Of a stretch of 8,370 nucleotides of DNA, positions 1 to 5,249 are shown one piece after another. Within the stretch, counting starts at the first letter, position 1. The number at the start of each line of letters is the position of its first letter. Both the position numbers and the translations under genes were made by a program. Source of the stretch: an uncultured Lachnospiraceae bacterium (lineage in GTDB: Bacteria > Bacillota > Clostridia > Lachnospirales > Lachnospiraceae). The stretch is from assembly GCA_902782715.1 (NCBI GenBank), contig CACZOG010000085.1, positions 1 to 8,370 on the forward strand. Reading direction: 5' to 3'. A model generated the notes under the pieces. It was not told the DNA's origin. It searched no databases and worked only from the letters and a program-made list of their open reading frames with translations.

Positions 1-488
1 ACTCTGTATTTCTCGCCTACTTCATAAGCAAGTGATACGAAGTCTACCATTTCCTGAATTGTTGAAGGTGCAAGTACGAAAAGCTGGAAGTCGCCGTGAC
101 CCAAAGCTTTTGTAGCCTGCCAGTAGTCTGACTGTGAAGGCTGAATACCGCCGAGTCCGGGGCCGCCTCTTTGTACATTTATAATAAGAGCGGGAAGGTC
201 TGAACCGCCGATGTAGGATACACCTTCCGATTTAAGTGAAATTCCGGGTGAAGATGAAGATGTCATAGCTCTGACACCTGCACTGGTTGCTCCTAATACC
301 ATATTGATTGCCGCAATTTCCGATTCAGCCTGAAGGAATGTACCTCCTTCTTTGGGAAGTCTCTTGGACATATATGCAGCTACCTCTGTCTGAGGTGTAA
401 TGGGATAACCGAAGTAATGTCTGCAGCCGCACTGGATAGCTGCTTCGGCAAGTGCTTCGTTTCCTTTCATCAAAACTTTCTCTGCCAT
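1..488 (-). CDS. vorB: 2-oxoacid (2-oxoisovalerate):ferredoxin oxidoreductase alpha subunit VorB, 3' end beyond window
   Basis: This is the alpha subunit of a cytoplasmic thiamine-diphosphate, iron-sulfur 2-oxoacid:ferredoxin oxidoreductase. The enzyme decarboxylates a branched-chain 2-oxoacid (3-methyl-2-oxobutanoate) to the acyl-CoA and reduces ferredoxin. The first 162 residues are visible; the family is about 350 residues, so the C-terminal half lies off the left edge. Seen in the sequence: MAEKVLMKGNEALAEAA at the start, the pyrimidine-binding-domain motif YPITPQTE at residues 28-35, QAESE at 53-57 with the conserved glutamate, TSSSSPG at 76-82, and QRGGPGLGGIQPSQSD at 106-121. The start ATG is preceded by AGGAGGG at 498-504, which overlaps the vorD stop codon; the intergenic gap is 14 nt, so the two are co-transcribed and probably translationally coupled. 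The VorB assignment, rather than KorA or PorA, rests on remembered resemblance to clostridial VorB and on the small separate ferredoxin subunit; the substrate is less certain than the family. Confidence 0.88.
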   Translation of the reverse strand, partial: MAEKVLMKGNEALAEAAIQCGCRHYFGYPITPQTEVAAYMSKRLPKEGGTFLQAESEIAAINMVLGATSAGVRAMTSSSSPGISLKSEGVSYIGGSDLPALIINVQRGGPGLGGIQPSQSDYWQATKALGHGDFQLFVLAPSTIQEMVDFVSLAYEVGEKYR

Positions 489-497
489 TTATACATT

Positions 498-504
498 CCC
501 TCCT
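498..504 (-). promoter_or_regulatory. Ribosome binding site of vorB overlapping the vorD stop codon
   Basis: AGGAGGG on the minus strand, 9 nt before the vorB ATG. It shares two bases with the TAG stop codon of vorD (503-505), an arrangement expected for translational coupling of stoichiometric subunits. Confidence 0.75.
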
Positions 505-709
505 ATCTTTCTACCGTGATCGCAACATCGGGACACATAATCGCACATGATGCACATCCAACACACTGTGATTCATCAGTCATTGTTGAGGGATGATAAC
601 CTTTTGCATTAATATGGTCTGTTGCAAGAACCAATAAATTCTTAGGACAAGCTTCAACACATAGACCGCAACCTTTACATAAGGTTTCGTTAATAGTAAC
701 TTTTGCCAT
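503..709 (-). CDS. vorD: 2x[4Fe-4S] ferredoxin-type delta subunit of the 2-oxoacid:ferredoxin oxidoreductase
   Basis: This 68-residue dicluster ferredoxin is the electron-carrying subunit of the Vor/Kor-type oxidoreductase. It passes electrons from the thiamine-diphosphate site to external ferredoxin in the cytoplasm. Two complete cluster motifs are visible: C11-x2-C14-x2-C17-x3-C21-P and C49-x2-C52-x2-C55-x3-C59-P. The spacing between the motifs and the short length fit the VorD/KorD family. The ATG at 709 is supported by AGAGGAA at 716-722 and by the promoter at 755-783, which would give a leader of about 40 nt. It is the first gene of the oxidoreductase operon, followed 14 nt later by vorB. 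A free ferredoxin is the alternative, but the directly adjoining alpha subunit makes the subunit role much more likely. Confidence 0.88.
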   Translation of the reverse strand: MAKVTINETLCKGCGLCVEACPKNLLVLATDHINAKGYHPSTMTDESQCVGCASCAIMCPDVAITVER

Positions 710-754
710 AGTATATTCCTCTCTTTCCTATCTTTCCATCAGTCGTATTTATAT

Positions 755-783
755 ATAATATGCTTTTATTATCATGATGTAAA
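755..783 (-). promoter_or_regulatory. Sigma-A type promoter for vorD-vorB
   Basis: On the minus strand, TTTACA (778-783) and TATTAT (755-760) are separated by exactly 17 nt. Each hexamer differs from the TTGACA/TATAAT consensus at one base. The predicted transcription start is near 748, leaving a leader of about 39 nt with no room for a riboswitch. The element lies in the 101-nt AT-rich gap between the ATPase gene and vorD, so vorDB can be transcribed independently of the ATPase. The palindrome ATCATGAT (771-778) lies mostly in the spacer and could be an operator, but it is too short to call. Confidence 0.65.
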
Positions 784-810
784 CAAATTTTATTTAAAGT
801 CACAATAATT

Positions 811-1491
811 TCACTCCCAGGGTGCTTTTACGTATATCTGCACCGGGTAAAATACCTCGTCGGAATCATTGACCGCTTCTTTGACCTTTTCATCTTCAAG
901 AAGGAACGCGGGAATCGTTGTTCCCCTGAAAGGAAGGCCGAGTTCCTTTGCAACCTCTTTTGCAAAAGGAATGGAATCATTAACGATCTCAAAACTGCTT
1001 TCTTTCTTAAGGTGTGAGTTGTTTACCACGCATGTAGCCCTGCATCTTGATGCTGCTTCTATTTCTTTTAAGATCTCTACTGCATCTTCGACGGTTGATG
1101 TAAGGTTCCTGTATTTATTGACAAGATAAGTCATCTCGTAATCGATCTCATGGAGTCTGCTTGCATATCTTCCGAGAACCACGGCGCCCGCATCGTCTCC
1201 GCCCAAGTCCATGACCACGTCTTTATCAGTCTCGAACATAAGATTTAAGTTCGAGGGCAAAGCGGGTGTTTCGACATTGGTATTTGCAAACAGCGGTGCT
1301 ATAACCTGTATTCCGTTTTCTTCAAGCATATCCTTGTATCCGGATGAAAGAAAATAGGGATTTACAAGGTCGAGATCCACAAGCATTACTTCTCTTTTGA
1401 GGCTTGCGATCTCAAGCGCAAGGTTAATCGAATAGTTGCTTTTTCCGCATCCGTAATGACCGCATATGATGTTGAATTTTCTATCGCTCAT
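811..1491 (-). CDS. SIMIBI-class P-loop ATP-binding protein (MinD/ParA/CobQ-like) upstream of vorDB
   Basis: This is a 226-residue soluble nucleotide-binding protein. Residues 11-18 (GHYGCGKS) form a Walker A P-loop; VDLD at 38-41 follows a beta-strand as in the MinD/ParA and CobQ/CobB classes; DVVMDLGGDD at 91-100 is the Walker-B/switch strand; VVNNSHL at 155-161 sits where base-specificity residues are found in this class. It has no deviant second lysine typical of true MinD, no membrane-targeting helix and no cysteine pairs for iron-sulfur binding. The start is placed at 1491 because the protein then begins MSDRKFNIICGHYG, six residues before the strand leading to the P-loop, with AGGAAG at 1501-1506. 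The open frame extends back to 1566, but that part overlaps the promoter at 1538-1566 and gives an unlikely leader. Function is unknown. Its position beside vorDB suggests a maturation or regulatory role for the oxidoreductase, which is inference only. Confidence 0.8.
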   Translation of the reverse strand: MSDRKFNIICGHYGCGKSNYSINLALEIASLKREVMLVDLDLVNPYFLSSGYKDMLEENGIQVIAPLFANTNVETPALPSNLNLMFETDKDVVMDLGGDDAGAVVLGRYASRLHEIDYEMTYLVNKYRNLTSTVEDAVEILKEIEAASRCRATCVVNNSHLKKESSFEIVNDSIPFAKEVAKELGLPFRGTTIPAFLLEDEKVKEAVNDSDEVFYPVQIYVKAPWE

Positions 1492-1537
1492 ATGATGTTT
1501 CTTCCTATATTTATGCAAATATAAAAATACCGCGTCT

Positions 1538-1566
1538 ATGATAACACAGCGTATTTTATAAATCAA
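1538..1566 (-). promoter_or_regulatory. Extended -10 promoter for the P-loop ATPase gene
   Basis: On the minus strand, TTGATT (1561-1566) and TATCAT (1538-1543) are separated by 17 nt. TGT immediately before the -10 hexamer supplies an extended -10 (TGn) element. The predicted start is near 1531, about 40 nt before the chosen ATG. It faces away from the plus-strand promoter at 1588-1616, with 21 nt between the two -35 elements. Confidence 0.55.
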
Positions 1567-1587
1567 GTAAACTTTTTCAGTGTTTTC

Positions 1588-1616
1588 TTGCTATTTTTAT
1601 CTATTTTTGTTAGAAT
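1588..1616 (+). promoter_or_regulatory. Extended -10 promoter for the small membrane protein gene
   Basis: TTGCTA (1588-1593) and TAGAAT (1611-1616) are separated by 17 nt, with TGT just upstream of the -10 giving a TGn extended element. The surrounding DNA is strongly AT-rich. The predicted transcript begins near 1623, about 25 nt before the ATG and just ahead of the ribosome binding site. Confidence 0.6.
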
Positions 1617-1633
1617 TATAAAGCAATTTTTAC

Positions 1634-1639
1634 AGGAGG
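1634..1639 (+). promoter_or_regulatory. Ribosome binding site deciding the start at 1648
   Basis: A perfect AGGAGG, 8 nt before ATG 1648. It fixes the start at MPNLLLINTF rather than at the in-frame ATG 1588, which lies inside the promoter. Confidence 0.8.
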
Positions 1640-1647
1640 TTTTTACA

Positions 1648-2148
1648 ATGCCAAATTTACTCTTGATCAATACATTCTCCATCGTAATGCTTTCGATTAC
1701 GGGAGTTTTACTTATAGCAGTTATAGTCCTTTTCTTTTTAGGAAAGAAACTTGACAAGAAAAACGCAGAGCAGCAGAAACTCATGGATGAGAACCGCCAG
1801 AACGTTTCAATGCTCATCATCGACAAGAAAAAAGTAAGATTCAAAGATGCGGGCTTCCCTCAGGTGGTTGTCGATCAGGCTCCAAAAATGTCGAAGTTCA
1901 TGAAGGTACCCGTTGTTAAAGCAAAAGTCGGACCTCAGATCTTAACCCTCATCGCCGATGAGAAGATCTTCGATTCGATCCCCGTTAAGAAAGAAGTTAA
2001 GGCAGTAGTAAGCGGAATGTACATCGTTTCCGTCAAAGTGGCACACGGAAAGACAGATCCCGTTCCCCAGAAGAAAAAGAGCGCCTTCAAAAAGATGGTC
2101 GAAAAAGTCCAGGACAAAGCAGGTGCGAATCCCATTCAGAAGAAATAA
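1648..2148 (+). CDS. Uncharacterised basic protein with one N-terminal membrane anchor
   Basis: A 166-residue protein that I cannot assign to a named function. Residues about 10-32 form a hydrophobic segment (IVMLSITGVLLIAVIVLFFLG) followed at once by KKLDKK, so the positive-inside rule places the rest of the protein in the cytoplasm. No signal-peptidase or lipobox motif is seen. Residues 38-58 are a short polar, probably helical stretch. Residues about 54-133 are beta-rich and look like the conserved core (SMLIIDKKKVRFKDAGFPQ at 54-72, VPVVKAKVGPQILTLIADEK at 87-106, IPVKKEVKAVVSGMYI at 111-126). The C-terminus (141-166) is lysine-rich. From memory, similar proteins occur widely in Lachnospiraceae as hypothetical proteins, often with the same core. 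It is the only plus-strand gene here, with its own promoter and a terminator, so it is monocistronic. The core might bind nucleic acid or anionic lipid given its basic charge, but nothing in the sequence proves this. Confidence 0.82.
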   Translation: MPNLLLINTFSIVMLSITGVLLIAVIVLFFLGKKLDKKNAEQQKLMDENRQNVSMLIIDKKKVRFKDAGFPQVVVDQAPKMSKFMKVPVVKAKVGPQILTLIADEKIFDSIPVKKEVKAVVSGMYIVSVKVAHGKTDPVPQKKKSAFKKMVEKVQDKAGANPIQKK

Positions 2149-2155
2149 AAAATCA

Positions 2156-2185
2156 AGCCCTTCCGGAAATCCGAAAGGGCTTTTT
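2156..2185. terminator. Bidirectional rho-independent terminator between convergent genes
   Basis: An 11-bp stem with one C-A mismatch (2156-2166 paired with 2171-2181) and loop AAAT. A T-run (2181-2185) follows on the plus strand, and on the minus strand TGATTTTTT follows the other arm (2155 down to 2147). It starts 8 nt after the stop of the plus-strand membrane protein gene. It also lies about 21 nt after the ispE stop, so it can end both transcripts. Confidence 0.85.
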
Positions 2186-2202
2186 AAATGTCTTTTGCCG
2201 TT

Positions 2203-2619
2203 CTATAAATTATATTCTATTTCGATCCTCATATTGCAGTGGTTCATCTTATCGTTCCCCTGCATTATATCGTAATCAAGTTCAACGATGATCCTGTCTG
2301 CGATCTCATTTAAAACAAACTCATGACAGATGATATCGATGTCAATGTCTCCGAGAGGCGTCTGATATACCTGGCTTGTCGCTTCATCGGGAGTGATCAG
2401 CATATTGGTATTGATGGCACCCGACTTTCTGTATGTGAGTCTTCTGTCGCTTATCGTAAGCACATTGATGATATCTGCTTTGGTATCGGCATCTTTCTCG
2501 TAATAGGTTACCGAGATCTTTCCTCTGTTTTCTATAGCGACGCAGTCATGGATCTCAGTTTTCTCTTCGTCGTCACCCATTTGGGAAGTGATCCTTATCT
2601 GGGCTTTCTTTCTTACTTC
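2203..2619 (-). other. DUF1934/YwiB-like domain encoded as the 3' part of ispE
   Basis: Residues about 296-433 of the ispE product. The pattern of alternating strands, the RxTYRKSGAINTNMLI segment and the ETP/QTP-LG motif before the last strands fit the single-domain DUF1934 proteins of Firmicutes. Those stand-alone proteins are about 135-145 residues, matching this segment. Assignment is by remembered motif pattern; the fold would be a small beta-barrel of unknown ligand. Confidence 0.7.
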
Positions 2620-3504
2620 ATCACTGCTTAAGTCTTCAAAGCATGTAACTACTACATCGCCGACTTCATCGAGATCTCTTAATGCAACCGCTGCCCTTTC
2701 GGCATTCGCCTTATTGTCGAAAAGACCGAATACAGTAGGACCGCTTCCGCTCATTAAGGAAGTCATTGCGCCGTAATCTATCATGATGTTCTTTAATGTC
2801 TGAACGAAGGGATAAGCTTTGATCGTAACATTCTCAAGAATGTTTTCTATATTAAAAGCTATTCCTCCGAGATCTCTTCTTTTTACGCAGTCGATAACCG
2901 TATCCATATCCGGATGTTTCTCGATCTTGTCAACGTGAAGATTGGCATATACATATCCCGTTGAAACACCGAATACAGGTTTTGCGATAAGAACCGTACA
3001 TGGAGGTACGTCGGGAAGCTTTGTAAGTTTCTCTCCTATGCCTTCGGCAAGATATGTTCCCCCACATATACAGAAAGGAACGTCGGCTCCGATCTTAACA
3101 CCCATCTTGCAGAGTTCATCCTCGGTAAGACCGAGTCCGAAAAGTCTGTTAAGGCCTCTTAGAGTTGCAGCCGCATCAGAACTGCCGCCTGCCATTCCCG
3201 AAGCCATCGGAATATTCTTGATAAGCTTAATATCAACGCCCTGTTTGACATTGTATTTACTCATTATCATATCTGCGGCTTTAATTATAAGATTGCTTCC
3301 GTCCAAAGGAATGTTATCGACATCCGCAATAAGCTTAACGCCTTCGATGCTCTCATCAGTCGTAAAAATGAGTTCGTCGCAGATCCCTATGGTCTGCATT
3401 ATCATTTTTACTTCATGATAACCGTCTTCTCTTTTCCTTAAAACATCAAGCCCCAGATTTACTTTGGCATATGCCTTTTCGGTAATGCTTTTGTTAATTG
3501 CCAT
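2203..3504 (-). CDS. ispE: IspE (CDP-methylerythritol kinase) fused to a C-terminal DUF1934/YwiB-like domain
   Basis: A 433-residue protein, whereas IspE is normally about 280-300 residues. Residues 1 to about 291 are a GHMP kinase, 4-diphosphocytidyl-2-C-methyl-D-erythritol kinase. It phosphorylates CDP-methylerythritol with ATP in the cytoplasmic MEP pathway to isoprenoids. Visible motifs are AYAKVNLGLDV (11-21, K14 matching the catalytic lysine), DGYHEV (27-32), the ATP loop PMASGMAGGSSDAA (99-112), GADVPFC (139-145, catalytic D141) and MSGSGPTVFGLF (251-262). Residues about 296-433 resemble DUF1934 (YwiB type), a small calycin-like beta-barrel family of unknown function: KKAQIRITSQ opening strand, RGKISVTYYE (327-336), SGAINTNMLI (361-370), YQTPLGDIDI (380-389) and the terminal IEIEYNL. 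The join is a short SSDEV linker with no in-frame Met to start a separate protein. The start ATG 3504 has GGGGA at 3511-3515. It lies 60 nt after pyrD and is probably the last gene of the operon. Confidence 0.9.
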   Translation of the reverse strand: MAINKSITEKAYAKVNLGLDVLRKREDGYHEVKMIMQTIGICDELIFTTDESIEGVKLIADVDNIPLDGSNLIIKAADMIMSKYNVKQGVDIKLIKNIPMASGMAGGSSDAAATLRGLNRLFGLGLTEDELCKMGVKIGADVPFCICGGTYLAEGIGEKLTKLPDVPPCTVLIAKPVFGVSTGYVYANLHVDKIEKHPDMDTVIDCVKRRDLGGIAFNIENILENVTIKAYPFVQTLKNIMIDYGAMTSLMSGSGPTVFGLFDNKANAERAAVALRDLDEVGDVVVTCFEDLSSDEVRKKAQIRITSQMGDDEEKTEIHDCVAIENRGKISVTYYEKDADTKADIINVLTISDRRLTYRKSGAINTNMLITPDEATSQVYQTPLGDIDIDIICHEFVLNEIADRIIVELDYDIMQGNDKMNHCNMRIEIEYNL

Positions 3505-3564
3505 GCTTTTTCCCCAATTACTTTCGGTTCTGTTGTTTATGTATCTTTTAATACTTTCGATGTA

Positions 3565-4467
3565 TTATTTCACACATCCTATGATCTCGTTTATGTCTTC
3601 AACCTTATGAGAGATCATATATCTCTCGATTCCGTTTACAACATCTTCAGTTGCTTTCGGATTGATAAAGTTCGCCGCACCTACGGCCACTGCGGTCGCA
3701 CCTGCCATAAGGAATTCTATCGCATCCTCGCCTGTCATTATCCCGCCCATTCCGATAATGGGGATCTTAACCGCATTGGCGCACTGATATACCATTCTTA
3801 CGGCTACGGGTTTAACTGCGGGACCTGACATTCCGCCGGTCTTGTTTGCGATAACAAATTTCTTTCTTTCGATATCTATTTTCATTCCCGTGATCGTATT
3901 GATCAGTGAAATGGCATCCGAACCTGCCGATTCTGCTGCCCTTGCCATTTCCGTAATGTCCGTTACGTTCGGGCTTAACTTCATGATTATGGGTTTCTTG
4001 GAAACTCTTTTGATCTTATCTGTAATGTTGTAAAGCGCATCGGCTTTCTGCCCGAAGGCGATCGCACCTTCTTTTACATTGGGGCAGGATACGTTGATCT
4101 CGAACATGTCGGCCGTTGAATCATTTAACTTTTCTACAGCCTCTATATAATCATCGACACTTTTGCCGCAAACATTAACTATTACCTTTGTATCATATTT
4201 TGTAAGAAAGGGTAAGTCCCTTTCCATCATAACGTCCACGCCGGGATTCTGAAGACCGATCGCGTTAAGCATTCCTCCGTATACTTCTGCAACTCTGGGT
4301 GTGGGATTTCCTTCCCAGGGAACATTGCTAACACCCTTGGTAACTACCGCACCGAGCTTGTTAAGATCCACAAACTGCGAGTACTCCATACCCGAACCGA
4401 ATGTTCCGGACGCCGTCATTACCGGATTCTTAAATTCAACGCCTGCTATGGTAACTTTTGTATTCAT
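3565..4467 (-). CDS. pyrD: Dihydroorotate dehydrogenase B (NAD+), catalytic subunit PyrDB
   Basis: A 300-residue FMN enzyme with a TIM-barrel fold that oxidises dihydroorotate to orotate in de novo pyrimidine synthesis. As type 1B it works as a heterotetramer with PyrK, which passes electrons to NAD+. Visible motifs: TASGTFGSG (18-26), the substrate/FMN lysine region VTKGVS (42-47), NAIGLQNPG (68-76), NVSCPN (125-130) with C128 as the catalytic base typical of class 1 enzymes, LSPNVTD (164-170), GGMSGPA (211-217), and the phosphate-binding GMGGI (239-243) with AGATAVAVG (255-263). The length is normal and no key residue is missing. The start is ATG 4467, which overlaps the pyrK stop by one base (TAATG) and has AGGAGG at 4478-4483 inside pyrK. 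The open frame to 4512 would run into pyrK without a ribosome binding site and is not used. Confidence 0.96.
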   Translation of the reverse strand: MNTKVTIAGVEFKNPVMTASGTFGSGMEYSQFVDLNKLGAVVTKGVSNVPWEGNPTPRVAEVYGGMLNAIGLQNPGVDVMMERDLPFLTKYDTKVIVNVCGKSVDDYIEAVEKLNDSTADMFEINVSCPNVKEGAIAFGQKADALYNITDKIKRVSKKPIIMKLSPNVTDITEMARAAESAGSDAISLINTITGMKIDIERKKFVIANKTGGMSGPAVKPVAVRMVYQCANAVKIPIIGMGGIMTGEDAIEFLMAGATAVAVGAANFINPKATEDVVNGIERYMISHKVEDINEIIGCVK

Positions 4468-5249
4468 TAAATGTCCACCTCCTCGGCATCGAATACCGGA
4501 CCTTCCGTACATATTCTCGTATTGTTAACATGCGAATGCTCATCTTTTTTAACGGTCCTGCATACACAACCTAGACACGCTCCTATGCCGCATGCCATTC
4601 TCTCTTCCAGAGAGATATATGCTTTTATGCCATTCTCTGCGGCATACTGTTTGATCGCTCTTAACATCGGCATGGGGCCGCATGCCATGATAACATCCGG
4701 CTTAAGTCCCGTGCTCGCTTTAAGTGCATCGATAACATTGCCTTTAACTCCGACGCTTCCGTCTTCCGTTGCGATATATACTTTGCAGTTTGGAAGAAAA
4801 TCATCGGAAAGGAATAAGTCTTTGTTTCTGTATCCGATAAATGCATGCACGTCTTCGCCCTTAAGAGCTTTGGCTACGCCGAGCATCGGAGGGATTCCGA
4901 TTCCTCCGCCCATAAGCACAATGCATTTTCCTTTAACTTCATCAACGGGAAATCCGTTTCCTAAATTGGCAAGAAGCTTTACGCTGTCGTTTTCCTTAAG
5001 TCCCGAGAACTCTTTGGTGCCTTTTCCCGCAACTCTGTATACGAGTCTCATTTTCCCTTCGGAAGCATCAGTCTCGCAGATACTTATCGGACGCATCAAA
5101 AGCGTGTCCTTTGAATTAGGATACACACCTACAAACTGGCCGGCATTTGCATGCTTTGCACCCTCGTTTTTGATCCACAGGCTGAATATTCCGCTTGAGA
5201 TCTCTTCCTGAGATATTACTTTTCCTTCATCAATATTTCTGTAAAACAT
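4467..5249 (-). CDS. pyrK: Dihydroorotate dehydrogenase B electron-transfer subunit PyrK
   Basis: A 260-residue FAD and [2Fe-2S] subunit of the type 1B dihydroorotate dehydrogenase, of the ferredoxin-NADP reductase superfamily. It carries electrons from FMN in PyrD through the cluster and FAD to NAD+. Visible motifs: RPISIC (53-58) for FAD, YRVAGKGT (71-78), the NAD-binding GGGIGIPPM (114-122), ACGPMPML (189-196), and the C-terminal cluster motif C220-x4-C225-x2-C228 ... C247 within RICTEGPVF. C230 adds an extra cysteine next to the cluster, and the gap to C247 is somewhat longer than in the enzymes I remember. The start is ATG 5249, with GGAGGA at 5253-5258; the frame is open to 5276 but the extra nine residues precede the binding site. 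It overlaps pyrC by 20 nt and pyrD by 1 nt. Confidence 0.95.
   Translation of the reverse strand: MFYRNIDEGKVISQEEISSGIFSLWIKNEGAKHANAGQFVGVYPNSKDTLLMRPISICETDASEGKMRLVYRVAGKGTKEFSGLKENDSVKLLANLGNGFPVDEVKGKCIVLMGGGIGIPPMLGVAKALKGEDVHAFIGYRNKDLFLSDDFLPNCKVYIATEDGSVGVKGNVIDALKASTGLKPDVIMACGPMPMLRAIKQYAAENGIKAYISLEERMACGIGACLGCVCRTVKKDEHSHVNNTRICTEGPVFDAEEVDI
4478..4483 (-). promoter_or_regulatory. Ribosome binding site of pyrD inside the 3' end of pyrK
   Basis: AGGAGG on the minus strand, 10 nt before the pyrD ATG and within the last codons of pyrK. Together with the TAATG stop/start overlap it indicates coupled translation of the two subunits of one enzyme. Confidence 0.75.

Noticed and set aside
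771..778. ATCATGAT palindrome as a repressor operator
   Set aside because: It lies largely in the spacer of the vorD promoter, but 8 bp in AT-rich DNA is too little evidence.
714..810. Riboswitch or T-box in the vorD leader
   Set aside because: The predicted leader is only about 39 nt and has no stable hairpin or T-box-like sequence.
1492..1566. A 25-residue N-terminal extension of the P-loop ATPase
   Set aside because: It would lie over the predicted promoter and leader, and the ribosome binding site at 1501-1506 fits the internal ATG at 1491.
1563..1844. A 93-residue minus-strand frame across the divergent promoters and the membrane protein gene
   Set aside because: It overlaps the plus-strand gene and its promoter, has Phe/Ser/Lys-rich composition and no ribosome binding site.
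2942..3418. A 158-residue plus-strand open frame opposite ispE
   Set aside because: Antisense shadow of the GHMP kinase domain, with no translation signals.
3519..3559. Direct repeat CGAAAGTA (minus strand, 3552-3559 and 3519-3526) in the gap between pyrD and ispE
   Set aside because: Only 8 bp, no associated promoter hexamers or hairpin; could be chance in a 60-nt AT-rich gap.
3505..3564. Possible internal promoter or terminator between pyrD and ispE
   Set aside because: No hairpin with a T-run and no pair of hexamers at 16-18 nt spacing that I find convincing.
4471..5211. A 246-residue open frame on the plus strand opposite pyrK
   Set aside because: It is the mirror of a well-supported gene, has no ribosome binding site and its protein is Ser/Leu/Pro-rich without any motif, as expected of an antisense frame.
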